Counted from the stretch's first letter, positions 27,726 through 38,857 are shown. The stretch is DNA of 64,000 nucleotides from Actinomadura hibisca NBRC 15177 (GCF_001552635.1 NZ_BCRO01000020.1:1-64000); one strand, 5' to 3'. Notes: generated by a model not told the origin, from the letters alone. Made by a program: numbers and translations.

Positions 27726-30539
27726 TCAGCGCACGCCCACGCCCGTCAGGTCGTAGCCGCCGAAGTAGCGGTCGGCCGCGACGTTGGTGGCGTGCTCGCC
27801 CCGGTAGTGCAGGTTCTTGGCGAACAGCACCGGCACCAGCACCGCCCGCTCCATGACCGTGTCCGCCGCGTCCCCGGCCAGGCGGGCGCGGGCGGTGGGG
27901 TCGGCGGTGCGGGCGATCTCGTCGAACTTCCCGTTGACGGCGGGGTCGACCAGCTCGGCCAGGTTCATGTTGCCGCTCGCCGGGATGGCGCGGGTGCCGA
28001 CGATCTGCTGGAGGAAGGACGACGCGGTGGGGAAGTCGGGCCCCCACGTGGCGAACATGATGCCCAGCTTGTTGCTCCGGACGAAGGCGGGCGAGCCGGC
28101 GGTCCTCGTGAAGTAGTCGGCGGCGGGGTAGCCCTGGATGCGGACGACGATCCCGACCTTGGCCAGCGCGGACTTGAGGACCTCGGCCATGGCGGCCTCG
28201 CGCGGCCGGTCCGAGCGCATCGCGATGGTCGTGCTGAAGCCGTTCGGCTGCTTGCACTCGGCGAGTTCGCGCCGCGCCTGCGCCAGGTCGCCGCCGCGGC
28301 CCGCCGGGTAGCGGTCGCTGGCGCGGGAGCCGGGGAGGTTCGGCGGGATCAGGTGGGTGGCCGGGTCGCCGGTGTTCGTCCCGCCGTAGGCGGTGGTCAT
28401 GGAGGCGCGGTCCATCGCGTAGTGCACGGCGCGGCGGCAGTGCACGTCGTTCAGCGGCGCGACCTTGGTGGAGAGCGCGAGGTAGTTGAGGAAGCCGTTG
28501 GGCGCGACGTCGGCGTTGACGCGCAGGTTCGCGTCGGCCATGACGCGCTGGGAGGCGGCCGGGCTCAGTCCGGTGGTGCCGATGGGCAGGTCGGCGCTGC
28601 CGGTGAAGAGCGCGTTGGCGAGCGCGTCCTCGTTCTCTGCGCGCGTGACGGTGATCCGGTCGGCGAGCGGCTTGCGGACCGGGTCGTCGGCCCAGTGCTC
28701 GTTGCGGACCAGGGTGAGCGAGCCGTTCCCGACGTTCTGGAGGCGGTAGGGGCCGGTCGCGACGGGACGTTCGCCGTACTTCGTGCCGGTGTCCTTGGGC
28801 TGGGGCACCGGTGCGGTCTGCGGGAGCGCCACGATCTGGTCGAACTCGCTGTAGGGCTGCTTGAGGTGGAAGACGACCGTGGCGTCGTCGGGGGTGGTGA
28901 CGCCGGTGAACTTGCCGAGGTCGGTCTGCTTGTAGGGCCCCGGGTAGCCGCCGGCGTTCAGGAGCTGGGAGAAGTAGGCGGGGCCGCCGGGGTGCACGGT
29001 GCGGTCGAAGGTGCGGGCGACGGCGTACTTGACGTCCTTGGCGGTGACCGGCGAGCCGTCCTCGAACTTCACGCCGGGCCGGAGCCGGTAGGTCCACGTC
29101 TTGAAGTCACTGCTGGGCTGACCTGCGGCGCTCGCCAGGTCGGGGACGGGACGGCCGTCGGACTCGCGGCCGGTGAGCGTCATCAGGCGGCGGAGGAAGA
29201 GCTGGCCCAGCTCCCAGGTCTGCAGGTAGTAGGAGTCGGCGGGGTCCAGGGAGTCGAGGTCGCCGGAGTGCGTCAGCCGCAGCGTCCCGCCGCGCTTGTC
29301 GGAGCGGTTGGCGACCGAGGTGAGCGCTCCGTTGAAGCCCGCGACCGCCTCCTTGGTCGTGGACTGGTTGCCGGGGTCGCGGGTGTTCACCACGATCGTC
29401 ACGACCGTGATGACGAGCACGACGAGGGCGGCGGCGGCCAGGGCGGACAGCGCGGGGCCGGAGAGGCGTTTGCGGCGGGAGCCGAGCAGCGTCTCCGGCA
29501 ACGACGAGCCCTGCGTGGTGGGCGGCTGGAACGGGGCGAACGGCGCGTGTTGCGGCACGGGAGGCGGCCCGTACTGGCCGTACTGGACGGGCGCCATGGG
29601 CGGCGGCAGGGGTTGTGACGCGGACGGCGCCTGCTGCGGGCCGGATTGGGCGAGCCGCACCGGTTGCGGGCCGGACTTCGTGAGCCGCACCGGCTGCGGG
29701 GGCGCGTACGTGTCCTCGTCCACGGGCGCGGCCCGGCCCAGCAGGGCGAGGACCTGTTCGGCGCTCGGCCGCAGCGCGGGGTCCTTGGCCAGGCACTCGG
29801 CCGCCACCTCGCGCAGCGGCGACGGGAGCGCGCCCAGGTCCGGCGGGTGGTTGAGGATGCGGTTGATGATGGCCGGGAGGGAGTCCAGCCCGAACGCCGG
29901 TGTACCGGTGGCCGCGAAGACCATGCTGCCGCCCCAGGCGAACAGGTCGGCCGCCGCCGTGATGTCGCCGCCTGCGAGCTGCTCGGGGGCCATGTAGGCG
30001 GGGGTGCCGACGATCCCGCTGCTGGTGGACACGGTGAGGTCCAGGGCCCGCGCGATGCCGAAGTCGATCACCTTGGGCCCGGCCGCGCCGAGCAGCACGT
30101 TGCCGGGCTTGAAGTCGCGGTGGACGAGCTGGGCGCGGTGCACCGCCGCCAGCGCCTCGGCGGTGCCCGAGGCCAGCCGGGCGAGCGCGGCGCCCGACAG
30201 CGGGCCCGCCTCGCGCACCTCGTCCACCAGCGCCGGGCCGTCCACGAACTCGCTGGCGATGTAGGGGACGTCGGAGGCGACGTCGGCGTCCAGCATCCGC
30301 GCGGTGTAGGGGCTCGTCACCCGCTGGGCGACGGCGAACTCGCGGGCGAACAGGCGGCGGGCGCGGGGGTCGTGGTTCAGGTGGGCGCGCAGCAGCTTGA
30401 CGGCGCAGTCGGGGCCGGTGCCGTCCGCGCGCGCCCCGAGGTAGACGACGCCCTGGCCGCCCTCGCCGAGGAAGCCGGTCAGCCGGAAGGGGCCGATGTG
30501 CTCGGGGTCGTGAGCGCGTAGTGCGACGACTCTCGGCAT
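27726..30539 (-). CDS. Ser/Thr protein kinase fused to an extracellular peptide-binding protein
   Basis: Protein of 937 aa. Residues 15 to about 275 form a Hanks-type kinase: glycine loop LGEGGQGVVYLG, AVKLL lysine, HRDFKPGN catalytic loop, DFG and AYMAPEQ. A Pro/Gln-rich linker follows, then one membrane helix (about 355-385). From about 418 to the end it is an SBP_bac_5-type solute-binding domain (GGTLRLTHSGDLDSLDPADS, FEDGSPVTAKDVKYA, the late YGGTNTGDPATHLIPP). The order implies an inside kinase controlled by ligand binding outside. ATG at 30539 starts MPRVVALRAHDPEHIGPFRL. No ABC permease is nearby, which supports a sensor rather than a transport role. The ligand is unknown. Confidence 0.88.
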   Translation of the reverse strand: MPRVVALRAHDPEHIGPFRLTGFLGEGGQGVVYLGARADGTGPDCAVKLLRAHLNHDPRARRLFAREFAVAQRVTSPYTARMLDADVASDVPYIASEFVDGPALVDEVREAGPLSGAALARLASGTAEALAAVHRAQLVHRDFKPGNVLLGAAGPKVIDFGIARALDLTVSTSSGIVGTPAYMAPEQLAGGDITAAADLFAWGGSMVFAATGTPAFGLDSLPAIINRILNHPPDLGALPSPLREVAAECLAKDPALRPSAEQVLALLGRAAPVDEDTYAPPQPVRLTKSGPQPVRLAQSGPQQAPSASQPLPPPMAPVQYGQYGPPPVPQHAPFAPFQPPTTQGSSLPETLLGSRRKRLSGPALSALAAAALVVLVITVVTIVVNTRDPGNQSTTKEAVAGFNGALTSVANRSDKRGGTLRLTHSGDLDSLDPADSYYLQTWELGQLFLRRLMTLTGRESDGRPVPDLASAAGQPSSDFKTWTYRLRPGVKFEDGSPVTAKDVKYAVARTFDRTVHPGGPAYFSQLLNAGGYPGPYKQTDLGKFTGVTTPDDATVVFHLKQPYSEFDQIVALPQTAPVPQPKDTGTKYGERPVATGPYRLQNVGNGSLTLVRNEHWADDPVRKPLADRITVTRAENEDALANALFTGSADLPIGTTGLSPAASQRVMADANLRVNADVAPNGFLNYLALSTKVAPLNDVHCRRAVHYAMDRASMTTAYGGTNTGDPATHLIPPNLPGSRASDRYPAGRGGDLAQARRELAECKQPNGFSTTIAMRSDRPREAAMAEVLKSALAKVGIVVRIQGYPAADYFTRTAGSPAFVRSNKLGIMFATWGPDFPTASSFLQQIVGTRAIPASGNMNLAELVDPAVNGKFDEIARTADPTARARLAGDAADTVMERAVLVPVLFAKNLHYRGEHATNVAADRYFGGYDLTGVGVR

Positions 30540-30620
30540 CGGTCCCCCGGGAACAGACGGTGTGATGTCAGCAGGATGCCGCATTGATCCGCCTGTCGCA
30601 CGATCATGGCGGAAAAGACC

Positions 30621-30664
30621 GGCGGGCGGGTCCGGACGCGTCGCCGCGTCCGGACCCGCCCGCC
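30621..30664 (-). terminator. Terminator of tex
   Basis: A perfect 20-bp inverted repeat with a 4-nt loop TCGC, 20 bp past the tex stop. On the minus strand it is followed by GGTCTTTTCC, a short T-run. It separates tex from the kinase-SBP gene. Confidence 0.75.
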
Positions 30665-30683
30665 GGAGGGCCGGGGTTCCCGG

Positions 30684-33200
30684 TCAGCGGCCCTTGCGGT
30701 CCTGGCGCGGGAGGCCCTGGTCGAGTCCGGCGCGCCGCAGGGCGTCGGCCATGGCGCTATTGCCGCCGCCGCCCTGACCACCCCGGCCGCCGCCCTGACC
30801 GCCGCCCTGGCCTCCGCGTCCGCCGCCGCCCTGGCCGCCGCCACGGTTCTGGCCGCCGCGTCCGCCCTGGTTACGGCCGCCGCCGCCTTGGCCGCGCGGG
30901 TTCTGCCCGCCGCCGCGACCGCCCTGGCGGGGCTGCCGCTCCCCGTCCCCGCCGCGCTCGCCGCCGCCGCGCTTGTCGGCCTCGTCCTGGAGCCGCAGGG
31001 TGAGGGAGATGCGCTTGCGCGGCAGGTCCACGTCCAGGACCTTCACCCGGACGATGTCGCCGGGCTTGACGACGTCGCGCGGGTCGGCGACGTACTTGTC
31101 CGACATCGCGGAGATGTGGACCAGGCCGTCCTGGTGCACGCCCACGTCCACGAACGCGCCGAACGCCGCCACGTTGGTGACCACGCCCTCCAGCAGCATG
31201 CCGGGCTCCAGGTCCGACAGCTTGTCCACGCCCTCCTTGAAGGTCGCGGTCTTGAACGCCGGGCGCGGGTCGCGGCCGGGCTTCTCCAGCTCGGCCAGGA
31301 TGTCGGTGACGGTCGGCAGGCCGAAGGTGTCGTCCACGAAGTCGGCGGGCTTCAGCGCCCGCAGCGTGGCGGTGTTGCCGATGACGCCCTTGATGTCGCT
31401 CCCGGCGGCGTCCAGGATGCGGCGCACCACCGGGTAGGACTCGGGATGCACGGCCGAGGAGTCCAGCGGGTCGTCACCGGCGGGGACGCGCAGGAAGCCC
31501 GCGCACTGCTCGAACGCCTTGGGGCCGAGGCGCGGCACCTCGCGCAGCCCGGCGCGGCTGCGGAAGGGGCCGTTGGCGTCGCGGTGGGCCACGATGTTCT
31601 CGGCGAGGCCCTCGCCGATGCCCGACACGCGGGTCAGCAGCGGCGCGGAGGCGGTGTTGACGTCCACGCCGACGGCGTTCACGCAGTCCTCCACGACGGC
31701 GTCGAGGGAGCGCGACAACTTCACCTCCGACAGGTCGTGCTGGTACTGGCCGACGCCGATCGACTTGGGGTCGATCTTGACCAGCTCGGCCAGCGGGTCC
31801 TGCAGGCGGCGGGCGATGGAGACCGCGCCGCGCAGCGAGACGTCCATGCCGGGCAGCTCGCGCCCGGCGTAGGCGGAGGCGGAGTACACCGACGCGCCCG
31901 CCTCGCTCACCATGATCTTGGTGAGCTTGAGGTCGGGGTGGCGGGCGATGAGGTCGGCGGCGAGCTTGTCGGTCTCGCGCGAGGCGGTGCCGTTGCCGAT
32001 CGAGACCAGGTCCACGTGGTGCTCGCGGGCCAGCCGGGCGAGGGTCTCGATCGACTCGTCCCAGCGGCGGCGCGGCTCGTGCGGGTAGATGGTGTCGGTG
32101 GCCACGACCTTGCCGGTGCCGTCCACGATCGCGACCTTGACGCCGGTGCGCAGGCCCGGGTCCAGGCCCATGGTGGCGCGGGTCCCGGCGGGCGCGGCCA
32201 GCAGCAGGTCGCGCAGGTTGGCGGCGAACACCCGGACGGCCTCGTCCTCGGCCTCCTGGCGCAGCCGGGTGCGCAGGTCGATGCCGAGGTGCACCAGGAC
32301 GCGGGTGCGCCACGTCCAGCGCACGCAGTCGCCGAGCCACTTGTCGGCGGGGCGGCCCTGGTCGGTGATGCCGAACCGGCGGGCGATCTCGACCTCGTAG
32401 GCGCTGCGCGCGCCCGGCTCGGGCTCGCTCTCCTCGGGCGACAGGTCGAGGTCGAGGACCTCCTCCTTCTCGCCGCGGAACAGCGCCAGGATCCGGTGCG
32501 AGGGCAGCTTGGTGAACGGCTCGGCGAAGTCGAAGTAGTCGGCGAACTTGGCGCCCGCCTCCTGTTTGCCCTCGCGCACGCGCGAGACGACGCGGCCGCG
32601 CGTCCACATCTGCTCGCGCAGCGCGCCGATCAGGTCGGCGTCCTCGGCGAAGCGCTCGACGAGGATGGCGCGGGCGCCCTCCAGCGCGGCGGTCGCGTCG
32701 GCCACGCCCTTGTCGGCGTCGACGTAGGACGCGGCGGTGGCCTGCGGGTCGTGGGACGGGTCGTCCAGCAGCAGGTCGGCCAGCGGTTCGAGCCCGGCCT
32801 CGCGCGCGATCTGCGCCTTGGTGCGGCGCTTGGGCTTGTAGGGCAGGTAGATGTCCTCCAGCCGCGCCTTGGAGTCGGCGGCCATGAGCTGCGCGCGCAG
32901 CTCGTCGGTCAGCTTGCCCTGGGACTCGATCGATTCCAGGATCGCGCCGCGGCGCTCGTCCAGTTCCCGCAGGTAGCGGAGGCGCTCCTCCAGGGCGCGC
33001 AGCTGCGCGTCGTCGAGGGCGCCGGTGGCCTCCTTGCGGTAGCGCGCGATGAACGGGACGGTGGCCCCGCCGTCGAGCAGGTCCACCGCCACGCGGACCT
33101 GGCCCTCGCGGACGCCGAGCTCGTCGGCGATCCGCCGGGTGACCGGCGCGGTCCCCCCGGAGGTCTGGTCGGTGGCGGTCTGGCTGGTGGTGGCTGTCAC
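30684..33200 (-). CDS. tex: Tex, RNA-binding transcription accessory protein
   Basis: Protein of 838 aa. The Tex N-terminal helical core has [17 protein letters not shown], followed by the YqgF-like domain ([19 protein letters not shown]), helix-hairpin-helix repeats ([18 protein letters not shown]) and an S1 domain from about 660 ([19 protein letters not shown]). After about residue 735 there is an unusual Gly/Gln/Arg tail of some 80 residues, with many RGG and GGQ units, before a final helix [14 protein letters not shown]. The core probably acts in RNA binding during transcription. The tail could add RNA affinity. Confidence 0.94.
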   Translation of the reverse strand: MTATTSQTATDQTSGGTAPVTRRIADELGVREGQVRVAVDLLDGGATVPFIARYRKEATGALDDAQLRALEERLRYLRELDERRGAILESIESQGKLTDELRAQLMAADSKARLEDIYLPYKPKRRTKAQIAREAGLEPLADLLLDDPSHDPQATAASYVDADKGVADATAALEGARAILVERFAEDADLIGALREQMWTRGRVVSRVREGKQEAGAKFADYFDFAEPFTKLPSHRILALFRGEKEEVLDLDLSPEESEPEPGARSAYEVEIARRFGITDQGRPADKWLGDCVRWTWRTRVLVHLGIDLRTRLRQEAEDEAVRVFAANLRDLLLAAPAGTRATMGLDPGLRTGVKVAIVDGTGKVVATDTIYPHEPRRRWDESIETLARLAREHHVDLVSIGNGTASRETDKLAADLIARHPDLKLTKIMVSEAGASVYSASAYAGRELPGMDVSLRGAVSIARRLQDPLAELVKIDPKSIGVGQYQHDLSEVKLSRSLDAVVEDCVNAVGVDVNTASAPLLTRVSGIGEGLAENIVAHRDANGPFRSRAGLREVPRLGPKAFEQCAGFLRVPAGDDPLDSSAVHPESYPVVRRILDAAGSDIKGVIGNTATLRALKPADFVDDTFGLPTVTDILAELEKPGRDPRPAFKTATFKEGVDKLSDLEPGMLLEGVVTNVAAFGAFVDVGVHQDGLVHISAMSDKYVADPRDVVKPGDIVRVKVLDVDLPRKRISLTLRLQDEADKRGGGERGGDGERQPRQGGRGGGQNPRGQGGGGRNQGGRGGQNRGGGQGGGGRGGQGGGQGGGRGGQGGGGNSAMADALRRAGLDQGLPRQDRKGR

Positions 33201-33405
33201 GAGTTCGATTCGCTTTCTCCCCTGGATGTCGCCCGTGCATTCTCCCGGGAACCCGCCCCGCTTGTCGCGTCACGGTCGAAACCCGGCCCGGTGCCCGGCC
33301 GTCCGGCCCGGAGAGTGGACCTAGCTCCACTGCCCCGGCATCCGGTTTGCTCGCACAATGGGCAGGTCGCGGCAGTTGCGGCGTCCGGCGGGCGAAGGAG
33401 TGACG

Positions 33406-34695
33406 GTGAACGACGACGAGGGCGTGGCCGCCCGGTTCGGGGCGACGGCCCGGCGCGGGACGACCGCCGCCCTCCGCGGCCTGGTCCAGGCGGTGTTGTC
33501 GCAGCTCGGGATCGCGGTGTTCGTGCTCTCGGTGGTGTCGGTGGCGCTGATCCCCGTCGGGGTCGGGCTGGTGCTGGCCCCGGCGGCGCTGCTGGCGCTG
33601 CGGGCGCTGGCCAACCAGCAGCGGGCGTGGGCGGCCGAGTGGTCGGACGTGCCGATCCCGCTCCCCTACCGGCCCGAGCCCGGCGCGCGGTTGTCGCCCC
33701 GGTGGGTGTGGTGGTTGCTGCGCGACCCGGCGACCTGGCGGGATCTGCTGTGGATCCTGGTGAACGTCCCGGTGGGGCTGCTGCTGGGGCTGCTGCCCGC
33801 CGCCGCGCTGGTGTACGGGGTGGAAGGCGTGCTGGTCGCGCCGTGGCTGGCGCAGGTGACCGACTACGGCTGGGGCCCGTTCTGGATGCTGGACGACTGG
33901 GGCGTGCTCGGGATCCTCGGCTGCCTCGTGCTGGGCCCGCTGCTGACGGCGGTGGCGCTGCCGCTCGGGCCCCGGCTGCTCAGGGCGCACGCGCTGTTCA
34001 CGCGGTCGTTGCTGGCCCCGACGCGGGGCGCGCTGGCCGACCGGGTCGCGCGGCTCACCGAGACCCGCGCCGCCACCGTGGACTCCTCGGCCGCCGAGCT
34101 GCGCCGCATCGAGCGCGACCTGCACGACGGCGCGCAGGCCCGGCTGGTGGCGCTCAGCATGAACATCGGCCTGGCCGAGCAGCTCATGAAGCACGACCCC
34201 GACACCGCCCAGGAGCTGCTGGCCGAGGCGCGCGCCGCCAGCGGCCAGGCGCTGACCGAGCTGCGCGACCTGGTGCGCGGCATCCACCCGCCGGTGCTGG
34301 CCGAACGCGGGCTGGACGGCGCGGTGCGCGCGCTGGCGCTGCGCCTGCCGCTGCCGGTGGACGTCGTGATCGACCTGCCCGGACGGGCCGAGGCGCCGGT
34401 GGAGTCGGCCGCCTACTTCGCGGTGGCCGAGATGCTGGCCAACGTGGTCAAGCACAGCGGCGCCGAGCGCGCCTGGGTGCAGATCGAGCAGGCCCGCGAC
34501 CGCCTCCAGATGATCGTCGGGGACGACGGGGCGGGCGGCGCGGACCCGGCGGCGGGGTCGGGAATGCGCGGCATCGAACGCAGGCTGGCGGCGTTCGATG
34601 GCACGATGGCGGTCACCAGCCCGCCGGGCGGGCCCACCCTCGTGACCATGGAGCTGCCGTGCGCGTCGTCCTCGCCGAAGACCTCGCCCTGCTGA
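33406..34695 (+). CDS. NarL-type histidine kinase with membrane sensor region
   Basis: Protein of 429 aa. The N-terminal 210 residues hold about four to six hydrophobic segments in the arrangement of the putative sensor domain (LVQAVLSQLGIAVFVLSVVSV; VGLGLVLAPAALL-like) typical of actinobacterial kinases of this class. A HisKA_3 helix follows with RIERDLHDGAQARLVALSMN (His near residue 240), then a HATPase_c domain with AEMLANVVKHS and GDDGAGGAD. The GTG at 33406 has GAAGGAG 6 nt before it. Its 3' end overlaps the regulator gene by 37 bp. Confidence 0.9.
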   Translation: MNDDEGVAARFGATARRGTTAALRGLVQAVLSQLGIAVFVLSVVSVALIPVGVGLVLAPAALLALRALANQQRAWAAEWSDVPIPLPYRPEPGARLSPRWVWWLLRDPATWRDLLWILVNVPVGLLLGLLPAAALVYGVEGVLVAPWLAQVTDYGWGPFWMLDDWGVLGILGCLVLGPLLTAVALPLGPRLLRAHALFTRSLLAPTRGALADRVARLTETRAATVDSSAAELRRIERDLHDGAQARLVALSMNIGLAEQLMKHDPDTAQELLAEARAASGQALTELRDLVRGIHPPVLAERGLDGAVRALALRLPLPVDVVIDLPGRAEAPVESAAYFAVAEMLANVVKHSGAERAWVQIEQARDRLQMIVGDDGAGGADPAAGSGMRGIERRLAAFDGTMAVTSPPGGPTLVTMELPCASSSPKTSPC

Positions 34696-35309
34696 GGGAC
34701 GGGCTGATCCGCCTGCTCGGGGCGTACGGGTTCGAGGTGGTGGCGGCGGTGGACAACGGCCCGTCGCTGGTGCGGGCCCTGGTGGAGCACCAGCCGGACG
34801 TGGCGGTGGTGGACGTTCGGCTGCCGCCGACCTTCACCGACGAGGGGCTGCGCGCGGCGCTGGAGGCCCGCTCGCGCATCCCGGGCCTGCCGATCCTGGT
34901 GTTGTCGCAGCACGTGGAGCAGCTCTACGCGCGCGAGCTGCTGTCCGACAGTTCCGGCGGCATCGGCTACCTGCTGAAGGACCGGGTGTCGGACGTGGCG
35001 CAGTTCGTGGACGCGGTGCGCCGCGTGGCGGGCGGCGGCACCGCGCTCGACCCCGACGTGGTCGCCCAGCTGCTGACCCGCCGCGCCCGCGAGGAGCCGT
35101 TGCAGCAGCTCACCCCGCGCGAGCGCGAGGTGCTGGGGCTGATGGCCGAGGGCCGCTCGAACGCCGCGATCGCCGCGGCGCTGTTCGTCACCGAGAAGGC
35201 GATCAGCAAGCACACCAACAACATCTTCACCAAGCTGGGCCTGGTGGTCTCCGAGGACGACAACCGCCGCGTGCTGGCGGTGCTGGCCTACCTCGGCGGG
35301 CCGTCCTAG
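34659..35309 (+). CDS. NarL/LuxR-family response regulator
   Basis: Protein of 216 aa. The receiver has VLAEDLALLRDG, VAVVDVRLPPTFTDEG (phosphoacceptor Asp) and GYLLKDRVSD. The LuxR-type DNA-binding domain has LTPREREVLGLMAEGRSN and KAISKHTNNIFTKLGL. The GTG at 34659 was chosen because GGAG lies 7 nt upstream inside the kinase gene. It is the partner of the overlapping kinase. Targets are unknown. Confidence 0.9.
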   Translation: MRVVLAEDLALLRDGLIRLLGAYGFEVVAAVDNGPSLVRALVEHQPDVAVVDVRLPPTFTDEGLRAALEARSRIPGLPILVLSQHVEQLYARELLSDSSGGIGYLLKDRVSDVAQFVDAVRRVAGGGTALDPDVVAQLLTRRAREEPLQQLTPREREVLGLMAEGRSNAAIAAALFVTEKAISKHTNNIFTKLGLVVSEDDNRRVLAVLAYLGGPS

Positions 35310-35329
35310 CGGGCCGCCCTGGCAGGCCC

Positions 35330-35397
35330 GTGGGCTCAGCGGGCCTGCGGGCTCAGTGGGCTTGCGGGCTCAGTGGGCTTGCGGGCTCAGCGGACCC
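35330..35397. repeat. Four tandem 17-bp repeats at the cupin 3' end
   Basis: Four contiguous 17-bp units of the form GNGGGCTCAGYGGNCYY begin at 35330, 35347, 35364 and 35381. Units 2 and 3 are identical. The last unit contains the cupin stop codon (35387-35389). There are no spacers, so this is not a CRISPR. It lies between convergent genes and may have grown by slippage. Confidence 0.75.
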
Positions 35398-35797
35398 ACA
35401 GCGGGACGATGCGCTCGGCGCCCTTGGGGGCCAGCTCGCACGCGTCGGCCTCCTCCGGCACCGGGTTGTAGGCGCGCGTCCCGGCGGTGGCGGTGACCAC
35501 GGCGGTGAAGCCGTCGGGCCCGGCGGTCATCTGGCGCGGCAGGCCCGCGGGCAGCACCAGCGTGTCGCCCTCGGCGACGGCCAGGCGCTCGCCGTCCAGC
35601 TCGACCGACGCGCCCCCGGCCAGGCAGGTCCACACCTGCTCGGCGTCGAAGGCGTGCCGGGGGCCGGTCGCACCGGGGTGCAGCGCGGCCTGCCAGAGGG
35701 CGAGGCCGGTGCCGCCCTGGGTGGGCGAGGCGAGGGTGGTCATGACGCCGTTGGGGGTCTCGGTGCGGCGGGCGTCGGCGGAACGGATCACGGTCAT
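35387..35797 (-). CDS. Cupin-domain protein
   Basis: Protein of 136 aa. The cupin barrel is visible as GATGPRHAFDAEQVWTCLAG (motif 1 like) and LAVAEGDTLVLPAGLPRQM (motif 2 like, PAG). Only part of the usual His/Glu metal set is present, so metal binding is uncertain. It is divergent from a MarR gene with a perfect operator between the two, and is therefore the likely target of that regulator. The reaction or ligand cannot be told from sequence. Confidence 0.8.
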   Translation of the reverse strand: MTVIRSADARRTETPNGVMTTLASPTQGGTGLALWQAALHPGATGPRHAFDAEQVWTCLAGGASVELDGERLAVAEGDTLVLPAGLPRQMTAGPDGFTAVVTATAGTRAYNPVPEEADACELAPKGAERIVPLWVR

Positions 35798-35815
35798 GGG
35801 GGGCGTCCTCTGCTA

Positions 35816-35857
35816 ATTTGGACAACGTGGTTGTCCAAATAGTCAACGAGGTTGTCC
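35816..35857. promoter_or_regulatory. MarR operator between cupin and marR genes
   Basis: A perfect palindrome with 11-bp arms, ATTTGGACAAC-GTG-GTTGTCCAAAT, fills 35816-35840. A second, partly degenerate copy of the core (TCAAC-GAG-GTTGTCC) follows at 35843-35857, just before the MarR start. Spacing and symmetry fit a MarR dimer repressing both divergent genes. The arrangement is seen directly; binding is inferred. Confidence 0.8.
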
Positions 35858-35860
35858 GTC

Positions 35861-36331
35861 ATGTCAAGTGACCCGCCCGGGTTCGTGCTGCCGCTGCGCC
35901 TGTTCCTGGCCTTCCGCACGATCATCGACGAGGCGCACGCCGAGCTGGCCCGGCAGGGCCATCCCGACCTCAAGCCCATGCACGGCTTCGTGTTCCAGGC
36001 GATCGGCCCGGACGGCACCACCGCCGTCGAGCTGGGCCGCACGCTGGGCGTCTCCAAGCAGGCGGCGGGCAAGACCGTGGACGCCCTGGAGCGGACCGGT
36101 TACGTCGAGCGCGGCACCGACCCCCGCGACGCCCGCCGCAAGGTCGTCCGCCTCACCGCCCACGGCGTGGACGCCCTGGCCCGGTCGGCGCGGATCTTCG
36201 ACGAGATCCGCGCGCGCTGGGCCGCCGAGCTGGGCGACGACCAGCTGCGCGCGCTGGAGGCGGGCCTCACCGAGATGACCCCCGCCGAGTTGTGGCGGCT
36301 GGACGCGCCAGGGTGGTTCGGCGGCATGTGA
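35861..36331 (+). CDS. MarR-family transcriptional regulator
   Basis: Protein of 156 aa. The winged helix-turn-helix is visible as TTAVELGRTLGVSKQAAGKTVDALERTGYVER followed by the wing DPRDARRKVVRLT. ATG at 35861 is preferred over an in-frame TTG at 35852 because GAGG lies about 8 nt before the ATG. The second operator half lies directly against the start, so it is likely autorepressed. It probably responds to a small ligand linked to the cupin product. Confidence 0.9.
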   Translation: MSSDPPGFVLPLRLFLAFRTIIDEAHAELARQGHPDLKPMHGFVFQAIGPDGTTAVELGRTLGVSKQAAGKTVDALERTGYVERGTDPRDARRKVVRLTAHGVDALARSARIFDEIRARWAAELGDDQLRALEAGLTEMTPAELWRLDAPGWFGGM

Positions 36332-36385
36332 GGCGTTCCGGGCGGCCCCCTACGATGAGCTGATCATCTTCCGGAGGGGGCGGTC

Positions 36386-36772
36386 ATGAGCCAGGTGAAG
36401 GTCTACGGGCGGCGTTCGGCGTGGGCGGGGCGGCAGCAGGAGGTCTCCGACCTGGTGCAGGCGTCCCTCCACGAGGCGTGGAAGCTGCCCGAGGACAAAC
36501 GTTTCCACCGCTTCCTGCTGCTGGAGGCCGAGGACTGGATCGTCCCGGGGCGCGGCGAGCGCTACCTGATCCTGGAGATCCTCTGCTTCGAGGGCCGCAC
36601 GCCCGACGCCAAGCGCGCGCTGATCCGCACGTTGTACCGGGAGCTGACCGGCGGGCTCGGCCTGGACGCGGCCGACCTTGAGATCACGATCATCGAGACG
36701 CCCCAGGTCAACTGGGGCATCCGCGGCGTCCCCGGGGACGAGCTCGCGCTCACCTACCCCGTCCGGCTGTAG
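36386..36772 (+). CDS. Tautomerase-family (MIF-like) protein
   Basis: Protein of 128 aa. Matches the Tautomerase_2 pattern in LPEDKRFHRFLLLEAEDWI and in ETPQVNWGIRGVPGDELAL near the C-terminus. The catalytic Pro that follows Met in active members is absent: the start reads MSQVKVYGRR. A strong GGAGGGGG precedes the ATG, so a different start is unlikely. It may lack classical tautomerase activity. Confidence 0.8.
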   Translation: MSQVKVYGRRSAWAGRQQEVSDLVQASLHEAWKLPEDKRFHRFLLLEAEDWIVPGRGERYLILEILCFEGRTPDAKRALIRTLYRELTGGLGLDAADLEITIIETPQVNWGIRGVPGDELALTYPVRL

Positions 36773-36918
36773 CGCCGGACGAGTTTTCGCCGCGTCTTTT
36801 CTCCGCAGCGCGACCGTACGTCCCCTGGCAGGCGACCGGACCACCGCCGAGGCGGGGCGCGAGCGTGCCCGCACCCCCTTGAAGGGCCGTGCGCGGCCGG
36901 TTACCATCAGCGCAATTC

Positions 36919-36935
36919 TTAGGAAAGTTTCCTAA
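36919..36935. promoter_or_regulatory. TTAGGAAAGTTTCCTAA palindrome upstream of the chitinase
   Basis: A perfect 17-bp palindrome (TTAGGAAA-G-TTTCCTAA) is centred 61 bp before the chitinase ATG. From memory, similar GGAAASTTTCC sites occur upstream of secreted glycosidase genes in several actinomycetes, but I cannot check that here. It is a probable operator; the regulator is not identified. Confidence 0.6.
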
Positions 36936-36987
36936 TGAATAGGCCGAGATTCCTGTTGGTTCGGGGGCGCGAACTGATCGGAGAATC

Positions 36988-38823
<1,836 letters not shown>

Positions 38824-38857
38824 CCAACCTCCCGGGTTCGGCCGAGACCTGGACGGG

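Noticed and set aside
35330..35397. CRISPR array
   Set aside because: The units are contiguous without spacers and no cas genes are present.
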